Assembly (NCBI GenBank): GCA_009775195.1
Contig: VSPF01000037.1
Location: 1-18,412 of the forward strand
DNA length: 18,412 bases
Source: Muribaculaceae bacterium
GTDB taxonomy: Bacteria; Bacteroidota; Bacteroidia; Bacteroidales; Muribaculaceae
Direction of reading: 5' to 3'
Under the pieces are notes generated by a model, which was not told the origin of the DNA, did not search any database, and saw nothing but the letters and a program-made list of their open reading frames with translations. Positions 15,251 through 18,412 of the stretch are shown here, in pieces. How positions within the stretch are numbered: the stretch's first letter is position 1; every line of letters starts with the position of its first letter. The position numbers and the translations under genes are program-made.

Positions 15251-15468
15251 TGTCAGACCGCCGCAACTGCCCTTCGTGTGGTGTAGACAACTCCCTGGAG
15301 GCTCGATATTGCCGCCACTGCGGAGTGCGCTTACCTAAGGTGACACCCCATGGATCGGCACACTACACCCCGGGCCCTACCGACTGCCCCTACTGTGGTA
15401 AGCGGATATGGCTCAAGGCCGACGGCTTTACCACGCACTGCATACATTGCAAACGCAAAATTTATTAA
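15250..15468 (+). CDS. Small protein with two zinc ribbons
   Basis: A 72-aa protein consisting of two CxxC...CxxC ribbons (C7, C10, C21, C24 and C46, C49, C64, C67) with a short linker. The second contains KRIWLKADGFTTHCIHC, nearly the same as the last ribbon of the kinase, so the two probably share ancestry and perhaps a binding partner. There is no catalytic domain. It overlaps the previous gene by one base and precedes the phosphatase by 34 nt, so it is embedded in the operon. An adaptor or scaffold role is plausible but not shown. Confidence 0.75.
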   Translation: MSDRRNCPSCGVDNSLEARYCRHCGVRLPKVTPHGSAHYTPGPTDCPYCGKRIWLKADGFTTHCIHCKRKIY

Positions 15469-15502
15469 TACCAGCCCATATTTGGGCACCAACTCCTCTA
15501 AT

Positions 15503-16537
15503 ATGATTCGAATAGAAGCAATCTCCTCCTTCCGACAACTCGGACCGCGCAACAACCAGGAAGACTGGCTCATGCCCGAAACCCCGTCGAGTACCGACCG
15601 CGTGTTGGTGCTCTGCGACGGCATGGGCGGCCACGGTCATGGCGAAGTGGCATCGCAAACCGTGGCCGAGGCCGTCTACCAGTATCTCCACAATCTCAAC
15701 GCCGCCGAATATACCGCTGCCGACATACAGGCGGCCGCAGACTGCGCCTCGGTAGCCCTCCACCAACGCAACGTGGTAGATAGCGAACGCACAATGGGCA
15801 CAACCCTCGTTGTAGCCGTATTCAACAAGATGCGCCTTCTTGTCGGCCACGTGGGCGACAGCCGGGCCTATCTCTTTGACAGCGACGGCCGCATCAAATT
15901 TCGCACCCGCGACCACTCGCGTGTGGCCGAGGCCGTAGAGGCTGGCATCCTGACCGAAGAAGAGGCTTTTAACAGCCCGTATAAAAACCAGATAACCCGC
16001 GCCTTGATGGCGGACACCGACCATATCGATGTAGATATCGACGAACTCATAGTCGAAAACGGCGACATATTGATGCTCTGCAGCGACGGTGTCAATGACT
16101 GTCTGCGCGACCGACAGCTCGAAGAGGTGTTTGTGGCCTTCGACTTCGTGGGGGCCGCAGAGTCGCTTCGCAGCCAGTGCGAGGTAGCCTCGGGCGACAA
16201 CAATACCGCCATAGTAGCGCAACTGCAACAGGACGAGCCGAATGTCGAAATACGCAGTACGCACGAAAGCATACCCCACGACGCAGGCCGACAAGATGAG
16301 CATAACACCGCTGACACTTGTGAAGGCAACGAACGATGCGCGTGCGACCACCATGCCTTCTGCCCCAATTGCGGCGCACCACTCGAGCCGTGCGTTCGTT
16401 TCTGCCCCCGTTGCGGCCAGGAAATTTCTCGACGTTCTACTTGCCGCTTTTGCAGCGCATTAGACCGTGGCCTCGAAATAATTGAGAACGGAATACACTC
16501 ATTGAGGCGAAAAATTAGCGGAAACATCGTAGATTAA
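15503..16537 (+). CDS. PP2C-family Ser/Thr phosphatase with C-terminal zinc ribbon
   Basis: A 344-aa protein. Residues 1-242 are a PP2C domain that hydrolyses phospho-Ser/Thr with two metal ions: RNNQED (16-21), LCDGMGGHG (37-45; D39, G40), GTTLVVAV (99-106), HVGDSRAYLF (116-125), LCSDGVNDC (192-200; D195) and GDNNTAIVA (231-239; D232). The key metal ligands are present. A variable linker leads to a zinc ribbon (C287, C290, C301, C304) and a further CxxC at 314-317 near a basic tail. ATG at 15503 was chosen because the PP2C core begins there; the frame is open further upstream but overlaps the previous gene. It is the natural antagonist of the operon's kinase, and the shared zinc ribbons suggest co-localisation. 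Confidence 0.9.
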   Translation: MIRIEAISSFRQLGPRNNQEDWLMPETPSSTDRVLVLCDGMGGHGHGEVASQTVAEAVYQYLHNLNAAEYTAADIQAAADCASVALHQRNVVDSERTMGTTLVVAVFNKMRLLVGHVGDSRAYLFDSDGRIKFRTRDHSRVAEAVEAGILTEEEAFNSPYKNQITRALMADTDHIDVDIDELIVENGDILMLCSDGVNDCLRDRQLEEVFVAFDFVGAAESLRSQCEVASGDNNTAIVAQLQQDEPNVEIRSTHESIPHDAGRQDEHNTADTCEGNERCACDHHAFCPNCGAPLEPCVRFCPRCGQEISRRSTCRFCSALDRGLEIIENGIHSLRRKISGNIVD

Positions 16538-16563
16538 TCAAAAACAATAAAAAGATATAAACC

Positions 16564-17616
16564 ATGTCAGACAAACTCAACATCAACGGCTTTATCGGCA
16601 ATCCCGACAACATATACCAGCAACATGCCGACGACACATGTGCCATCAAATCGCAGCAGCTAATCCTCAAGGAATACGGCATCAACGTTAGCGAGGAAGA
16701 ACTCGTGCAGCTATCGATGCAGAACGGTTGGTACACAGGCGACGGCAGCGGCACACAGTGCGGCGACATAGGCCGACTCCTCGCCGAGGCCGGCATACCC
16801 GTTACCCAGCATGTCGATGCCAACGTATACGACATCGCCGACCAGCTTGCCAACGGCCACCAGGTAATCGTGACTGTCGACAGTAGCGAACTGTGGGAAG
16901 GCGGCATACTCGAATGGCTCAAAGACCTCTTCCTGGGCGACCAGATGGACCACGCGCTGCTCGTAGTGGGCATCGACAACACAGACCCCGACAACCCCAT
17001 GGTACTCGTCACCGACCCCGGTACCGGCGAAGCCTGCAAGCCCTATCCCCTCGACCAGTTTATGGATGCCTGGAGCGACTCACAGCACTTCATGGTGACT
17101 ACCGACATACCCACCCCGTCGTGCATCAGCAACTTCGAGGCCGCCGGCATAACCGACATGCACCTGCCCGAGGTCGCAGGCGTACCCTATAACGACTTCC
17201 TCGACTTCCAGGCCTACAGCCATCAGATTGACCCGAGCCAGCTCGGTACGCTCAACACTATGTTCGACGCCTACGACCCCACCCTCGACTGGAACTTCCA
17301 AAACATGCTCACCAGCTACGACCTGCCTGCATGGGACATGAACCTCTTCCCCCCTGTAGCCCCGCTGTGGAACCCCTTCGAGTTCGACTATAACAACTTC
17401 GGTTTCACCACTTTTAGCGACCCGATGACCGATATCTCCAGCGAGCCTACCCCCTACGACCAGCACCGCCTCGACTTGCTGCAGGACATGCACGACTCAG
17501 CCCTCGAGCACTATCAACAGTGCATGGACGACGGCATGTATATCTCGGCCACCATGTGGCAAAACCAGGCCAACGACCTTCAGAGCGACATCAACGACAT
17601 GACCTACGGCGGCTAA
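16564..17616 (+). CDS. C39/papain-fold cysteine peptidase-like protein
   Basis: A 350-aa protein whose first 180 residues resemble the C39-like peptidase fold. The probable triad is C26 (HADDTCAIKSQQLILKEYGI), H130 (DQMDHALLVVGID) and D151 (VLVTDPGTGE), with Q20 a possible oxyanion residue. No signal peptide, transmembrane segment or ABC transporter partner is seen, unlike bacteriocin-processing C39 peptidases, so it probably acts in the cytoplasm. Residues 180-350 are acidic and aromatic-rich (many DP, W, F, Y), of no recognised family, and end in a helical stretch. It is the last gene of the operon, 26 nt after the phosphatase, and is followed by a strong terminator. An effector role is inferred; catalytic activity is untested. 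Confidence 0.75.
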   Translation: MSDKLNINGFIGNPDNIYQQHADDTCAIKSQQLILKEYGINVSEEELVQLSMQNGWYTGDGSGTQCGDIGRLLAEAGIPVTQHVDANVYDIADQLANGHQVIVTVDSSELWEGGILEWLKDLFLGDQMDHALLVVGIDNTDPDNPMVLVTDPGTGEACKPYPLDQFMDAWSDSQHFMVTTDIPTPSCISNFEAAGITDMHLPEVAGVPYNDFLDFQAYSHQIDPSQLGTLNTMFDAYDPTLDWNFQNMLTSYDLPAWDMNLFPPVAPLWNPFEFDYNNFGFTTFSDPMTDISSEPTPYDQHRLDLLQDMHDSALEHYQQCMDDGMYISATMWQNQANDLQSDINDMTYGG

Positions 17617-17635
17617 CAAGCCAACGCTATAAACC

Positions 17636-17692
17636 CAAAACAAAGGCTAATGAGTTCGAGCATCCCAGCTCAATTCATTAGCCTTTGTTTTG
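17636..17692 (+). terminator. Terminator of the signalling operon
   Basis: Perfect 18-bp arms (17636-17653 and 17675-17692), CAAAACAAAGG... pairing with ...CCTTTGTTTTG, and a small inner GAGC/GCTC stem. It starts 20 nt after the peptidase stop codon. The T-rich right arm runs into tgtcttat. Confidence 0.85.
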
Positions 17693-17701
17693 TGTCTTAT
17701 A

Positions 17702-17798
17702 TAAAAATAGCGAGGCTACCCGCCTAAGTGGTAGCCTCGACTTTACCTTTTTTTAGAGTGCTAAATGGAGCGACTAAAGTCTCCAAAAGCACTATGAT
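17702..17798 (-). ncRNA. Candidate small RNA next to the Abi_2/AbiF-like gene
   Basis: Predicted from layout: a perfect minus-strand promoter (17803-17833), then hairpin 1 (AGTGCT/AGCACT at 17788-17793 and 17757-17762 with an inner GGA(G)/(C)TCC and GAC/GTC stem), an A-rich linker, hairpin 2 (10-bp stem, 17730-17739 with 17711-17720) and CTATTTTTAT. This is a complete independent transcription unit of about 97 nt with no open frame. It begins past the stop codon of the Abi-family gene, on the same strand. AbiF-type genes are known to have neighbouring structured RNAs (the abiF motif), and an RNA-antitoxin role has been proposed. That link is inference; I could not compare structures. Confidence 0.6.
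17711..17739 (-). terminator. Terminator of the candidate small RNA
   Basis: A 10-bp GC-rich stem (CGAGGCTACC/GGTAGCCTCG) with a 9-nt loop. On the minus strand it is followed after 3 nt by TTTTT, a proper intrinsic terminator. On the plus strand the T-run begins only about 8 nt after the stem, so it would be at most a weak back-up terminator there. Confidence 0.7.
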
Positions 17799-17802
17799 AT
17801 TG

Positions 17803-17833
17803 CAAAGGTAATACTTTTGTTCGGAGTTTCAAA
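17803..17833 (-). promoter_or_regulatory. Perfect Bacteroidetes promoter driving the candidate small RNA
   Basis: On the minus strand TTTG (17830-17833), exactly 19 nt, then TACCTTTG (17803-17810). Both boxes and the spacing match the consensus. It lies 30 nt beyond the stop codon of the Abi-family gene and points away from it, into the hairpin-rich stretch, with no coding region for it to serve. Confidence 0.72.
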
Positions 17834-17862
17834 GTTTTCAGATAAAATTTGTGCTTAAAATT

Positions 17863-18412
17863 TCAGAGAGTGGATAAGTTAGGTATCAAAGACCTTAGAT
17901 TTGGTGATGCCTTACAAATATTCTCATAGAGACCTCTTATCTGCATGCACATATCATTGGCCCTATTTTCTGAAATCTGCGCTATCACAAATTTAATAAC
18001 ACGTAGCGCACCTATAATGTTATTGCGTTCTGCCGGAGTATATGCAGCAGGCCCTCGTCGGATTGCCCGAGGCAGTCGAAGGTCATACAAGAGTAATCCG
18101 TGAGCACATGCATTGCGGACTTGGCGTATGGTTTGCATGTAGCTCTCGAAGGTAACTACCTGACGAATGCCAAATTGATGAGCTATGTAGATTTTGTCGT
18201 CAGGCTCTTTCAACTGCTCGTAAAGTTTCATCACGGCTCCAAATGTCATGAATTCGAGAGTCTTCCAGGCTGGCGCAAAACGGTCGTTTGGATTTTTCTG
18301 GTGGTGGCGATGGATGATAGGATTACGTTTGAAATCCGAGGTGTATACCTTTTGTTCAAAGTCGCGTGCGGTAGAACGGTTTACACCCGCCGGGCTAACA
18401 AACCAAATGGGG
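17863..18412 (-). CDS. Abi_2/AbiF-family HEPN protein (partial)
   Basis: The frame is open from the right edge to the stop at 17863, so the N-terminus is outside the window. The segment HRHHQKNPNDRFAPAWKTLE, then FMTFGAVMKLYEQL, is the conserved Abi_2 (AbiD/AbiF) core. The C-terminal half has RNACAH (codons at 18100-18117), the RNxxxH motif of HEPN ribonucleases. Such proteins act in phage abortive infection and toxin-antitoxin systems by cleaving RNA; the AbiF branch has been proposed as an ancestor of Cas13. An ATG at 18249 exists, but family alignment continues upstream of it, so it is internal. A candidate small RNA lies just downstream on the same strand. Family is well supported; activity is inferred. 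Confidence 0.82.
   Translation of the reverse strand, partial: PIWFVSPAGVNRSTARDFEQKVYTSDFKRNPIIHRHHQKNPNDRFAPAWKTLEFMTFGAVMKLYEQLKEPDDKIYIAHQFGIRQVVTFESYMQTIRQVRNACAHGLLLYDLRLPRAIRRGPAAYTPAERNNIIGALRVIKFVIAQISENRANDMCMQIRGLYENICKASPNLRSLIPNLSTL

Noticed and set aside
15350..15502. Upstream start for the PP2C phosphatase adding 51 residues
   Set aside because: The extension overlaps the zinc ribbon gene in another frame and is low-complexity out-of-frame sequence. The PP2C domain starts with MIRIEAISS at 15503.
18028..18249. ATG at 18249 as the true start of the Abi-family gene
   Set aside because: The same frame stays open to the window edge and the upstream codons encode the conserved HRHHQKNPNDRFAPAWKTLE segment, so the gene is truncated by the window, not short.

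Overview
The window looks like a chromosome segment of a Bacteroidales bacterium, most likely Muribaculaceae-like. The evidence is the gltX-waaA pairing, promoters of the Bacteroidetes type (TTTG, about 19 nt, TAnnTTTG), the lack of clear Shine-Dalgarno sequences, protein sequences close to Bacteroides homologues, and fairly GC-rich genes separated by AT-rich gaps. The genus is inference.

Left part (1-7600), mostly core metabolism. A leftward operon gltX > waaA > argC-like runs from 3536 off the left edge. Its last gene keeps the ArgC fold signature but has lost the catalytic cysteine. After a 488-bp intergenic region come rightward ilvE and an HD-domain phosphohydrolase. A long bidirectional terminator separates these from a leftward pair: a secreted protein with a thioredoxin-like C-terminus but no CXXC, coupled by a 1-nt overlap to thiol peroxidase tpx.

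Centre and right (7703-17616), a multi-gene accessory system, all rightward. The order is: dynamin-like GTPase 1, dynamin-like GTPase 2 (4-nt overlap), an Hsp70-type ATPase with a C-terminal FHA domain, a Ser/Thr kinase with four zinc ribbons, a small zinc ribbon protein with a Ser/Thr-rich linker and hydrophobic tail, a small double zinc ribbon protein, a PP2C phosphatase with a zinc ribbon, and a C39/papain-fold cysteine peptidase. Most junctions are -4 to +34 nt. The set joins membrane-remodelling GTPases, a kinase/phosphatase pair, a phosphothreonine reader fused to a chaperone-type ATPase, and a likely peptidase effector. I recognise no named system with this composition, and the coupling of the parts is inferred from gene order and shared domains.

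The one large break in this operon (11017-12368) is filled by a REP-associated Y1/HUH transposase (RAYT) gene. It is flanked by two related clusters of palindromic repeats (75-bp period). The right cluster carries a 108-bp inverted-repeat element exactly where the left cluster has a 15-bp palindrome.

Right edge (17617-18412). After the operon terminator there is a leftward, edge-truncated Abi_2/AbiF-family gene with a HEPN RNACAH motif. Just beyond its stop codon is a perfect Bacteroidetes promoter followed by two hairpins and a T-run: a candidate small RNA of about 97 nt beside the Abi gene. With the upstream system this suggests a defence or conflict island.
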